Of a DNA stretch of 64,000 nt, positions 1 through 10,624 are shown piece after piece. The DNA comes from Glycine soja. Its lineage: Eukaryota; Streptophyta; Magnoliopsida; Fabales; Fabaceae. Location: positions 20,396,817 to 20,460,816 of the forward strand of contig NC_041006.1 in assembly GCF_004193775.1 (NCBI RefSeq), read 5' to 3'. How positions within the stretch are numbered: position 1 is the stretch's first letter; each line of letters begins with the position of its first letter. Under the pieces are notes generated by a model that saw only the letters and a list, made by a program, of their open reading frames with translations, was not told the origin of the DNA and searched no databases. The position numbers and the translations under genes were made by a program.

Positions 1-175
1 AATGACTCTAAATAGAGTTGTGAACTGGCCATTCAGGACTCTATAGTGATAATTTTCCTTCTGAATTTAATTACCGTGAAAAGAGAGAGAAAATAAAAGA
101 AGAAAAAAAGAAAAAAAAGAAAAAAAAGAAAAAAATTTCCCATGGTTTCTGTTATTTAAATTATTATTATTAAAC
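1..175. other. AAG-rich sequence left of CACTA element I
   Basis: A purine-rich A/G tract occupies about 77-135, followed by an AT-rich stretch. No coding similarity is visible here. The alignment of CACTA element I with the transposase of element II (position 12680 onward) begins only near 176, so this segment may be a separate insertion or a deletion scar. Confidence 0.4.
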
Positions 176-1318
176 CAGTCATTATTTAGGGACGCCACAG
201 TGCCAGTTGGAGATGTATTTTCCCTCTGCTTTCTTTGACATCATGATTCACTTGATTGTGCATCTGGTCAGAGAAATCAAATGTTGTGATCCTGTTTATT
301 TGTGGTGGATGGACCCGGTTGAGCGATACATAAAGATCTTAAAAGGGTATACAATGAATCTATATCGTCTAGAAGCATCTATTGTTAAGAGGTACATTGC
401 AGAAGAAGCCATTGAATTTTGTTCATAATACATTGAGAAGGCTAAACCTGTTGGCCTTCCTGAGTCTCGGCATGATGACAGAGTGGGTGGTAAGGGCTCA
501 AGAGGACTGCGTGTGATCATTCCAAGTCTAGAAGATTTGTTACAAGCTCACTTGTATGTCTTGAAAAACAGTAATGAAGTTTTGCCATACATACTTAAGC
601 ATGAAACTTTAGTCAAACAGAATAATCCAAAAATGTCAAAGAATCGGGTGTTGAAAAAGCATAATAAGACTTTCTATGATTGGTTTAAAGATACAATTTT
701 TGCATATGAAACTGCTTCATAAACATTAAGAAAGCTAGCAGATGGGCCTAAAAGAAATGTTATAACTTGGAAAGGATAGGAAATAAACAACTATTCATTT
801 TACATAAAATCACAAGACGACAAAAGTACAATGCAGAACATCGGGGTCACCCTAAGGGCTAAATCTCAACACTTTGCAAGTATGCATGATGCCAATCCCT
901 GTGTAGCTTCCATCTCTTTGGGTTCATTGATGAAATTTGGGAGCTTAACTATGTGAAATTTACTGTTTGTGTTTTCAAATGTAAATGGGTTGACAGCAAC
1001 ACCGGTGTGTGCACTGATGATATAGGATTTATGTTGGTAGACCTAAAGAAACTTGGTTACCACAATGACCCTTTCATCATGGCAGAACAAGCTAGACAAG
1101 TATTTTATGTGCAAGACCCTTGTGATGAAAGGTGGTGCATGGTTCTATAGGGCAAAACAATTGGTGTTAATGTAGAAGATGATGATTCATACATGGACAC
1201 CTATGTTAGTCCTTTGTCCACACAAATCACTCCTAACGTTGTCGGAGAAGAAGAAGCTGACGATGTTCATGCTGATCGTAATGGTCATGATGAAGGAGAA
1301 TTAATTAATATCGTCTAA
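176..1318 (+). pseudogene. CACTA transposase (tnp2 type), C-terminal remnant
   Basis: Readable pieces are MYFPSAFFDIMIHLIVHL (about 213-266) and DPVERYIKILKGY, which correspond to the DUF4218 region of plant CACTA transposases. Next comes a linker with SLEDLLQAHLYVLKN (523 onward). Then DUF4216-like sequence follows, with DDIGFMLVDLKKLGYHNDPF and QARQVFYVQDP near 1017-1115. An acidic tail ends with TAA at 1316-1318. The homologous transposase of element II (10625-13822) shows that about 2.5 kb of the N-terminal part, including the catalytic tnp2 domain, is absent. Stops at 426, 720 and 1150 plus frame changes make this non-functional. It would have bound and cut CACTA termini in the nucleus. 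Confidence 0.8.
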
Positions 1319-1422
1319 TGTAATTTTTTATAGATATATTTGATACTGCTACATTCATTTACATAAGTCATATAGTTGTTTTTTGTAATGTTTATTAACC
1401 CTGGTTTTTTTGTATGTAGGAT

Positions 1423-2934
1423 CATGGCTTCTCCACATGCCTCGCCTCCTCCTCCTCTTCCTCCTCCTTCTGACGCATTAGCTTTGCCATCTTCCATGAA
1501 GTGGACACGGAAAGCCTCACGTCTACGATCCTTGTCTACTAGACCACCTGATGCTGAGAGACCAGTGGTCCACGTTAATCCTGCTACCGGCAAGGCTGAC
1601 GGTCCCCACAGGAAGAAATTAAGAATATATTTGGGGATTGTGGCACGTGATAAGGTGGACGTGACGTTCGAGAACTGGAAGGAGGTCCCTACTGCTTAGA
1701 AGGACTTGATTTGGAAGGATATTCAGGTATTTTTCTTATCTTATTTGATGTTCTTTAATTAATAGTCAAAAAATACATTATTGTAACAAATAAACCTTAT
1801 TTATTATTGTTAGGCGGAATTTGAAATCCCAGAAGCTTCTGATAGTAGGACGAAAAAGAAGTTACTTTAGACTGTTGGCAAGAGAATGAGGCAGTTTAAA
1901 TCAGACCTCATGAGGAAATGGGCCCTTGCAGGCGATCAGGACGATGTGGACGACACTGTCTGTGAGAAATACGACATAAGCAAGGAAAAATGGGTCCAGT
2001 TTTGCCAGACTCGCAAAGACCCTTCTTGGGAGGTATGTACCTTGCCATTTAAGTTGTTTTTCAGAAAACATTATCTTGTTATAATTCATTCTAGCAATTT
2101 CAAACATTATTGTTTTATTTTTGCAAGATGTGCGGAAAAAGGCACAGGCCATCCAAAAATAGAACACTGCCCCCCGTGTTATGTCTCGTGGGGGTTATGA
2201 ATATTTGGAGCAGAAGCTCCTGGATGAGAAGATGAAGAAGAAGCTAGAGGAAGTTGCAGAGTTAGGAAGCGTTGATGGTGTCATCGACCCTCCATCCCCC
2301 GTCAGACGCCACGCGAAGTGGAAGGTGGCCTGCACCAAGAAAATAGGGGAGATGACGACTAAGGCCACAAAGGAAATCACTGAGAAGATCGTAAGTCATT
2401 TTCAACTAACCATTAGAATTATATTTCAATATTTTGTGAATGCCATGTGCAACTGTGTCTTTTCTGTGCAGGATTCCTTTGAGGAGCAGGTGACACCGGG
2501 ATCCTTCGTCCCCTATGGGCGTCAAGATGTTCTCACCGCTGCTATTGGACGTCCAGAGCACCCTGGACATGTCCGTGCTACTAGAGCCGGTGTCACCATC
2601 AAGCAATACTTCGAATCAGCTCCATGGACGTCCCACAGCTCTTCCTCGTTGCCTCCTGAAGAATTGCAGCAGCTGGCCCAGCAAATCAAGGACCAGCTAG
2701 AGGAGTCGATCACAAAAAAAGTGACTCGGTAGCTTATGGCATCATTCAGCCAGATGCAGTCCCCGTTTTAGTCGCAGATGCAATCCCAGGGACTTGCACT
2801 GCCTCTAGAGCCTCTGGTTGGTCCCTCAGGTCCTCGAGTAAGCACAAAGGAGAGTTATGTTGATCCTTTAGAAAACGATCCTGAGACGGGTGACTTAGAT
2901 ATGTGCGGCTTGTACATCGTGTAGAAGCAAGTTT
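1423..2934 (+). pseudogene. CACTA ORF2 (TNP1/Transposase_24-like), N-terminal half
   Basis: The ATG at 1423 begins a proline-rich leader (MASPHASPPPPLPPP). It is followed by HVNPATGKADGPHRKKL and YLGIVARDKV, which are conserved in soybean CACTA second ORFs and in the paralogue at 19107. Exon-like blocks are separated by AT-rich introns: 1423-1726, about 1814-2033, 2128-2390 and 2471-2934. The third block contains MSRGGYEYLEQKLL and HAKWKVACTKKIGEMTTKA, a helical region. The fourth contains GRPEHPGHVRATRAGVTI. In-frame TAG codons lie at 1697, 2159 and 2730. The reading is cut at about 2935 by LTR insertion and resumes at 5713. The role is probably as the element's accessory DNA-binding protein. 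Confidence 0.75.
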
Positions 2935-3239
2935 CATGATGATGATTCAAGTATGAATCAAGTAGTTTTGATGATGACAAAAAGCCCAAAAGAATGATTT
3001 CAAGATTGAGTCAACAAGTTGAAGATCAAGATTAATTTCAAGATTCATGAGAAGAAATCAAGAAGATTCAAGAATTCAAGAGAAGTTGATTTCAAGATTC
3101 AAGAGAAGATGAATTCAAGATTCAAGAGAAGAAATCAAGAAGACTTCACAAGGTAAGTATTGAAAAGGATTTTTCAAAAACCAAACATAGCACAGTTTTG
3201 TTTTTCAAAAGAGTTTTCTCAAAATTTTCTAAGTTACCA

Positions 3240-3500
3240 GAGTATTTACTCTCTGGTAATCAATTACCAGTTTCCTGTAATTGATTACCAGTGATAAAGT
3301 TTGATTTCAAAAGCTTTTAACTGAATTTGCAATGTTCCAAATGATTTTTAAATGGTGTAATCGATTATAATATATTGGTAATTGATTACCAGTGTATCTA
3401 AACGTTGAAATTCAAATTCAAGTGTGAAGAGTCACATCTTTTCATAAAAGGCATTGTGTAATCGATTACATGATTATGGTAATCGATTACCAGTGACAAG
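3240..3500. repeat. Palindromic TAATCGATTA motifs in the LTR
   Basis: Five or more variants of the self-complementary 12-mer GTAATCGATTAC (some with ATTGATTAC) occur as spaced pairs near 3257-3290, 3356-3392 and 3459-3492. Similar motifs recur at 27237-27535. They are candidate regulatory or structural elements of the LTR U3 region. Confidence 0.6.
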
Positions 3501-3825
3501 TTTTGAATAAAAAGTCAAGAGATGTAACTCTTGACATGATTTTCTCAAGGTTATAACTCTTCCAATGGTTTTCTTGACTAGACATGAAGAGTCTATAAAA
3601 GCAAGACCTTGACTTGCATTAAAACATCTTTTTTTTGATAACTTTTGAACTTCTTTGAACAACTTTTGAGAAATCTTGAAACCTTTCCTACTCATGTTTC
3701 TTCTTCTTCTTCCTTTGCCAGAAAGCTTTCTAAGTTTTCTGTTTTCCAAACCTTGTTCTTCTATAGAAAACAAAAGTGTGCTATATCTTTTCATTCCCTT
3801 CTCCCTTTGCCAAAAAGAATTCAAC

Positions 3826-4240
3826 AAGGACTAATCGCCTGAATTCTTTTTGTGTCTCTCTTCTCCCTTTTCCAAAAGAACGAAGGACTAATCGCCTGAA
3901 TTCTTTTGTGTCTTCCTTCTCCCTTTTCAAGAGAATTCAAAAGGACACAGTCTGAGAATTCTTTTGATTCTTCCCTTTCCCTTAAACAAAATATTTCAAA
4001 GGACTAACCGCCTGAGATATCTTTTGTTTCCCCTTACAAAGATTCAAAGGACTAACCGCCTGAGAATTCTTTGTCTTAACAAATTGGAGGGTACATCCTT
4101 TGTGGTACAAGTAGAGGGTACATCTACTTGGGTTGTTGTAACTGAGAACAAGAAAGGGTACATCTCTTTGTGGATCAGTTCAAGTGGAGGGTACATCCAC
4201 TTGGTTGAACAAAGAGAACAAGGGAGGGTACATCCCTTGT
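3826..4240 (+). repeat. Short reiterated motifs in the LTR
   Basis: Two motif families repeat. One is GGACTAATCGCCTGAATTCT and variants (about 3829, 3886, 4001 and 4048). The other is GAGGGTACATC followed by short spacers (about 4087, 4114, 4137, 4177 and 4225). The copies are imperfect, suggesting old tandem expansion inside the solo LTR. Confidence 0.6.
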
Positions 4241-4469
4241 GGATCTTTGCTTGTAAAGGATTTTACAAGGTTGAAAAGAAATCTCAAGAATCGATGGTTG
4301 CTTGGGGACTGGATGTAGGCACGGGTTGCTGCCGAACCAGTATAAAATTCTTGTGTTTGTCTTCTTCTTCCCTACACTCTTTAATTTCCGCTGTGCACTT
4401 TAATTATCACTTTTACTTTTCGTTAAGTTTCTTTTTCTATTCTTTACTTTCTTAACTAAGTAGTAAAAG

Positions 4470-5593
4470 TGATGTGCCATCATTTTCTTCTATTTTCTAA
4501 ACCTTTTTTGCACCATTTTAATTACTGGTTGGTCTTAATTGTCAATTAATTAGGCAGTTTTATTATTTGGGCTCATTTAGCTAATTTGATGTTTTTAATC
4601 TAATTTTAGGAATTAATGAAACATTGGGCTTAATCCGGATTTTGGTTGTGGACTTGAAGAGGGCAAATAAAGCAGTGCTTACCTTAGTTAATTTCTAATT
4701 AGGAAATTTCACAATTTTATTTTATGTGGTTCAGTGTTTATTTCGTTTTGGGCCAGAGTATTGTAATAGGGCCCAGTGACTTTGAGTGACTCTTTTTAAA
4801 TAGCAGCCTTCGGATTCGTGCAAGGCTATTCTATTATGTTATTCATTATTCAGAGCTTTGTTGAGGGTTTTACGTTTTTCTGCTTGAATGCTACTGTTTC
4901 GTTCTTAATGCAATTTTCCATTTTCTGCTTCTAATAACAATTTCGTTCTTGTTTCTTCTTCTACTTTCATTTACGTTTCTGCTTCATTTATGTTTATGCT
5001 TTTAGTTTCATTTGCGTTTTCTGTTTGAATCTACGGAAGGCTAGATTTTCTGGTGTTGTTTCCTTTCGAGGACGAAGCCCAACTCTCTTTGAGGTTTCGT
5101 TTATAATGTGACTTCCTGGCAGTTTCCCCTTCACCAGTTAACCCAAATTCGTGAACATTAATCAGTGCACGCTTTGTGTTTGATTAATTGCCTCTGAGCC
5201 TAACTTGTGTTCATGCTTAATGGACGAAGGGCTAACTGGTGTATGTGTTGCCTAATCACGTATTGACAACCCTATGTTGATTTTCGCTTAGTAAATTGAA
5301 ATAGGGTTGGATTAAGTGGTTAACTGTTAGGGACAAATTCTCCATAACCCAAGATAAGAGAATGGCTTCTGAATCAGAGGAAACAACCCATTTTTAATAT
5401 TAGTAGTTTCGTATTCCAAGTTACTTGTTCTGTCCCTTAAATCACAAAACAAACAAACACCCCCCCAATCATTACTATTACTGCAAGTGTATTATGAACA
5501 TTTGGTTTATCATTGCTCGTTGGGAAACGACCTAGGATCACTTCCTAGTTACTGCATTTTCATGTTTATTTGATTCGGGTACGGCCTTGATCA
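4470..5593 (+). mobile_element. Athila-type solo LTR
   Basis: This 1124-bp LTR starts TGATGTGCC and ends CTTGATCA. It matches along its length the two LTRs of the element at 28058-37065, including the TATTTGATTCGGGTACGGCC segment before the end. An exact 5-bp duplication AAAAG flanks it at 4465-4469 and 5594-5598. With no internal domain, it is a solo LTR left by recombination between the LTRs of a full element. It is more diverged from the two LTRs at 28-37 kb than they are from each other. Confidence 0.92.
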
Positions 5594-5712
5594 AAAAGCC
5601 TAATTGAATCTAGTAACATTAAGAAGGATAAGTTTTAATTAGTCAAGGTACATTAATAATTAATTCAATCCCCCCTCTTAATTATTCCAAGGCCACTTGA
5701 TCCAACACATCA

Positions 5713-7188
5713 AAGCAAATCCTGCCCGCCTGGTTGCCCTGGGGAGAGTTTATGAGGGTTCCACTGTTGTTCATAACACTCCTTTGTTGCCTGGCCAAGT
5801 AAAGGTGGGTGTAGAGGAAGTTAAAGATCCAGATGCTCCCGTTCTTGTACCCACTGATGAGGTTTCCTTAGTGAGGCAGGCAATTCACACCTTCCTTGCT
5901 TGGCTGACACATTTGGTCAAGTCTTTATCACATCAAGTACTTTACTCTTACTATATGTTTCTTCTTTTTGAATTAATTCATTCAGCGTGCCTCAAATTAG
6001 GCCATTTAACTTTGTTTCATGAACAACCTGTTGTGTCTCCGGCAAAACCACCTCAAAAGCTAGATCTAGAGGTCGATGATCCACTTTATTTGATGACATT
6101 GACCATCCCAGAGCTTTTCTTGAGGCCTTACCAGGTTACATGGGATGCCACCGTGTTCGGGGTCTTTAATCCAGACTTCCCGCTCTACATAAAGCACGAA
6201 GACTTCTCCGAAATCACACACGGTGGTCTATGTCTCAGCATATCAGTGTTACAGTTGTGGATTCTGTAAGTCATTTTAGATTACTTTTAATTACCTAAGT
6301 TATTGCTTTCAATTCATAAATATTTAACTTTGACTTAACATAAACAGGCATCTGACTGAAACAAGTATGCGAGCGGGGAATTTTGATATCTATGGATTCC
6401 TCGAGCCACAGTCCATTCAGAGGTTTGGGCAATCGCAGTTTAAGACTGAAAGTTACATAAAGAGTTAGATGCAGAGTTCAAAACGCGATGTCTACCTTGG
6501 AGCCTACATGAATGGGTAAGTCACACAAAATAACTGAATTTAATTAATGTTTACTAATATACTAACTCATATTCATCCCCACTACAGCGGACACTCGCAG
6601 ATGGTGGTCATCGTGCCCAAGGAACACCTAGTTGTCTAGTTTTGTTCATTGCATAACAGGCCAGACAATTACCTTAAGGGGATAATTAACAGGTCAGTGT
6701 TCTTTTCAATGCATTTGCATTCAAATACCTCAATAACACCACTTTTTAATTGTTACTCGTCTGGAATAGTGCTTTAAAAGGTCTTGATGATTCTCCACAA
6801 CCTAAATCAAAGGCTCCTGCTAGGTGGATTGTCATCAAGGTACGTCATTTACATAAAACTTCCACTTATATATACTTCTTATGTGTCTGTACACTAATTG
6901 TTTAATTAATATCCAAATTTCATTATGTATTTAGTGTGATAGAGAAAAAGGAAGTACTGAGTGCGGCTATTATGTCATGCACTGGATGTCCACCATCATT
7001 TTAGGGAGTTTCAGGAATAACTGGGAAGCGGTACGTTTATTTCAAACAAATTCAATTTTTTATAATTTGTATTACATCATTAACTTATTATCATTTATTT
7101 CATCATGCAGTATTTTAACGATCCTAGACCATTGGAACCAGAGAGATTAAAGGCGTTGCAGATCCAGTGGGCACAATATTATCTCTGA
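5713..7188 (+). pseudogene. CACTA ORF2, C-terminal half with ULP1-like cysteine protease domain
   Basis: This continues the ORF interrupted at 2935. The first block reads ARLVALGRVYEGSTVVHNT, followed by exons at about 5713-5936, 5985-6267, 6348-6515, 6588-6692, 6769-6840, 6934-7031 and 7111-7188, ending TGA. The ULP1-like fold is recognisable. The histidine lies in GHSQMVVIVPKEH (6589 onward), the aspartate region in CSLHNRPDNY, and the catalytic cysteine in ECGYYVMHWM (6960 onward). The usual GHW is GHS here. Stops at 6466 and 6637 inactivate it. Such domains are common in plant CACTA ORF2 proteins. The precise function is not established from sequence. Confidence 0.8.
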
Positions 7189-7439
7189 TTTAGGGACATT
7201 AAGTTTAGCTTTGTTTACTTTGGTTTAACATTTTTGTCATTTCCTATGTAATTTGAACATTGAATTCATTTGTTGATAGTTGTTAATAATAAATCAATTA
7301 TTCAATGTTTATTGTGATTAAAACGGCTTGAAAGCAGAATAAAATGTTTATTTGCTGTGAATTGGGTCTAAAATTGCATTTTACAGGTACAATTTTGGGT
7401 TTATTGTAAAAACGGGAAAGTTTATATAAAAAAAACTTG

Positions 7440-7760
7440 AAAACAACATCGGTTATTAATAAACACCAATGTTAATATAGTAAACAACATCGGTTATTTA
7501 CAAAAACCGATGTCAACATGCACCTTAACATCGGTTTTTCAATAAACTGATGTTGGTTATTTCAAATAACATCGATTATTTATACATAACCAATGTTAAC
7601 ATACAAACGTTAACATCGGTTATTTATAAATAACCGATGTTATATATAACTAACTACAAAAAAATAAGTGTATAGATGATGGACGTTGACATAGGTTTTC
7701 TACAAAAACCAATGTTAATATATTACTTAACATCGGTTTTCTATAGAGTTAAAAACATTG
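7440..7760. repeat. CACTA I subterminal repeats
   Basis: A motif around ACATCGGTTATT/AATAACCGATGT is repeated in both orientations about a dozen times, interleaved with AT spacers and degenerate copies (for example at 7447, 7486, 7508, 7529, 7612, 7625 and 7730). Inverted short repeats next to the end are the transposase-binding region of CACTA elements. The terminal CACTA motif itself is not found after it. Confidence 0.75.
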
Positions 7761-8364
7761 AGTCATACCTCCTAGAATCTTAATAAGGATCAGATATTCC
7801 AATTTCAAATCTTACAATATGAATCCATTCACTAACACTTTTTCAAAACACGTTTTCCTTCATTGGTTGAAATTCTTATGGATCCCACTACTTTGGGAAT
7901 GAAATCCACAAAATGAAAAACGAAACTCGCTCAACTCACATGTTCAGCAAGAGCCATATGAATTTCACCAAAACATTTCATGCTCGAGGCATAGAAAACG
8001 AAGAAAATGAAAACACATTACAATACTTCTTGTTCAGCAGTTTAATTACATATACTTTATTATAAATTTGAAGACATATTATAAGGTATATTTTTCCACT
8101 AGATTTCAATTGTATCATATCATCTGTTGTATAAACTGAAGGTCTAGTTTTAATTCTCTTTTTTTCTTTGGGTAAAACAAAGAGAAGCTGAACTGAGTCC
8201 CCCAAAGGGACTGGTTTTATTTCTCGGTAAATTGATTTAAATTGTTTTTTTTAAATGGAAAATAAGTCTTTTGCTTTTTGCTCCCTTTCTGAATATTATT
8301 TGAGAAAAGAATGGATAGATTGTTATTTTTGCTGAGAAAAGCCACAAGTTCTGTATGACCATGA

Positions 8365-8646
8365 GGTTATGTTTAGATTAATGAAATTGGAAAGGAATGG
8401 AATGATATTTGATCTCATTGTTTGGATTGTTTGAAATCAAACTATATGTGATGCATTTCATTCTTTTTCTTCCTTGGTCCAATTTTGGAGGTACATATGG
8501 AATCACTTTTGTTTTCTTTCTTTTTTTCTATGGCATCATAAAAAAATTCAAACAATAGAAGATTTTAACTTTGTTCCATACCATTGTACTTTATTTTGTT
8601 CTATCTTATCCTATTCCTTTCCACTTATCATTATCCAAACATACCC
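8365..8646. mobile_element. MITE-like inverted-repeat element
   Basis: A 282-bp segment begins GGTTATGTTTAGAT and ends with the complement of GGGTATGTTTGGAT, so 12 of 14 terminal bases match. The arms are followed by partly complementary GGAAAGGAAT tracts. It has no coding capacity. No clear target duplication was seen, so the superfamily is uncertain. Confidence 0.55.
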
Positions 8647-9665
8647 TTGGCAAAATTGATTGTCTAAATTGGTATAGTATGTGAATATATACTTACAAAT
8701 TTTCAGGTTAATGACTTTGCCTTTAGCAGTTTGATAGTTGAAGGTTGAAACTTGAACATGAGAGGGAGGAAAAGGTGGTGGGATAGGTGCGTGATTTGGG
8801 GTTGTAAAGAAACTGGAAATGGGGAAGCTTTTGGTTTTTTGGCCTTCTAGAGGCTGTGAAGTGTGAACATAAATGTGGATGTTGTAAGATTTATAGGAGT
8901 AGGCTAGGACATTTAATTGCATAAAGCCAGTGATGAATAGAAGATGCTGTCTTGTTGAAGTTGGGGAGTAGCATCTAAAACTAAAGCTTACCTAAATATC
9001 TTGAATTTTTATGAAGTCAACTATGATAAAATCCAAAGTTTACCAGCTAAAAAGGCATTGTTCCTGATTTTAATAAGCGTGGCTTGTGACGATGAAGGTT
9101 AGTATAAAGACTTCAGCCCTAGGCTAAACAAGTTTAGGATAGTGTTGTTTCTGCACCAAAAATGTTTAATTAACTTTGCACTTAGTTTAAGGGGGAAAAA
9201 GGAGATAGAGTTTAGGAATATGTATCTTTTAATGTTTTTGGTTTCATAACTAAAAAAGAAAGAGGATCTAAAAAGGTGTGACGAAATGAGAGAAATTATC
9301 CACAAGGTTGATTGATACTTTTTTATGAAAGAGACCCATGGGTTGTAAAAGCTTTCAATACATTGCAATTCACAATATTAATTTGTAATTTATGCATATT
9401 AAGTATGCCTTTTTTTTAATATTTATTTTTCAAAATCTCTTACAGGAACTTACTATAAAGAGTATGTTTTCTTCTTCATAAAAACAGTAATATAAACCCA
9501 TGAGGTAGATAATTTTTTTCTAAAAGCACCTGAGGTTTTCATTCTCTTTATTTTAGTTTAAATCTAAATCATAAATTTGGGTACCTTGCTGAAAATGTGT
9601 TAGTCATTAAAAGAGCAATCTATTTATCCCATTATGTGTATGCTGAAATCTGACTTTATGCACTT

Positions 9666-9790
9666 TATTACTTTAAATCAAACTTTTGGTAAAAGACCAG
9701 AAAATGAAAACACATTATAATACTTCCCACTTACCAATACATCTAATGATCTAAATCAAACTTTTGGTAAAAGACTAGAAAATAATCAGT
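9666..9790 (+). repeat. Direct duplication of about 35 bp
   Basis: The string AAATCAAACTTTTGGTAAAA followed by GAC(C/T)AGAAAAT occurs at about 9676 and again at about 9747. This is a short-range duplication with no coding content. Confidence 0.65.
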
Positions 9791-10624
9791 CGAGAGTATC
9801 ATCTAGTTATTTATTTTTTGCCCAGTTAGAGTTACACAGAAATGAAAATTTTAAGAAATGTTCAGAATTTAAAAAAAGGAATGCATGCAAGGCCAAAAAG
9901 GTTGAGATAATAGTGTATAGTTTTTTTTAGTCAAAGATCACAAGTGTCTCTCAACCCACTAATCTTGTTTGTAGTGTGTTGTCGGTGTTGGGACCTTTAA
10001 CACACGGGTTCTGATGCCAATTTTCATACTTCGAAATTAGAATTTCCTTTCCAATCAAATTTTTTTATTTTATTACTAAAACATCATATGAAGTGCAACA
10101 TAGGGACTAAAAGGTATAACTTATTGTGGGTTTCATCTCATAAGCAGGTAGTCTTCATTCCTCTCAACCCCTTTTAACTACAACATGCCCTTTACGAACT
10201 TCCAAATAATTGAATTAGAGATTAGTGATATTTATCAGAATAACCATTGGATGAAGCACCCCAAGAATCTGAGTTAAATTATAAATGACTACTTACATTC
10301 ATGCAAACTTTAAAGTTCGAAGACCAAGTAAAAACCTATAGCCTAGTTAACCAAACTTTTGAACTAGAAAAGAATAAACTTCCCTCTAAAAACAAGAAAA
10401 CAAGCAAGTGGTAAAACAAATCCATGCAACCTTTTAGGTACCTTAGCGACCTATTATGATTTGCACATTGTAATTCTTAAACCTTTTCTCCATTTGTTAA
10501 AAATATTGTTTGTCTGTTCATTTGCCTCAGGAAAATTTTTTTCAAACAAGGAATTGCAGCTTCTTATCTAATAATAAGTTGTTGCTGTTCTCCCTCCCAT
10601 CATCGTACCTAGTATTACACAACA

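Larger units (their letters stand above)
2940..5707 (+). mobile_element. SIRE/copia-like solo LTR, itself interrupted
   Basis: The block starts TGATGATTCAAG and ends TCCAACA. It has no primer-binding site, coding region or second copy on either side, so it is a solo LTR of about 1.6 kb once the nested LTR (4470-5593) is subtracted. The flanks CATGA (2935-2939) and CATCA (5708-5712) differ by one base and may be the aged target duplication. Several palindromic GTAATCGATTAC-type motifs and a C-rich segment near the 3' end (CCCCCCTCTT, 5670-5679) resemble soybean SIRE-type LTRs from memory. The assignment to copia rests on this resemblance only. It sits inside CACTA ORF2. Confidence 0.65.
176..7760 (+). 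mobile_element. CACTA (En/Spm) DNA transposon I, decayed and nested
   Basis: This is the 3' part of a CACTA-superfamily transposon on the plus strand. It contains the C-terminal part of a tnp2-type transposase (DUF4218 and DUF4216 regions), then a multi-exon ORF2 ending in a ULP1-like protease domain, then subterminal repeats with the core ACATCGGTTATT. Its paralogue at 10620-24606 has the same gene order. ORF2 is interrupted at 2940-5707 by nested LTR sequence. No terminal CACTA motif was found on either side, so both ends are lost or lie outside the window. In-frame stops occur throughout. Confidence 0.85.
7761..10620. other. Gene-free AT-rich spacer
   Basis: I find no supported gene here. 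The stretch contains a MITE (8365-8646) and duplicated short segments. One such segment, GAAAATGAAAACACATTA, occurs at about 7999 and 9702. The remaining open frames are short and AT-driven. The left terminus of CACTA II should lie near the right end but could not be located. Confidence 0.55.

Noticed and set aside
6588..7188. Stand-alone host SUMO protease
   Set aside because: The ULP1-like domain continues the CACTA ORF2 reading, and an equivalent domain sits at the same place in element II.
9960..10030. Reverse primer-binding site of a copia element (GGTTCTGATGCCAA)
   Set aside because: It resembles the complement of TTGGTATCAGAGCC but has mismatches and no LTR next to it; the evidence is too weak.
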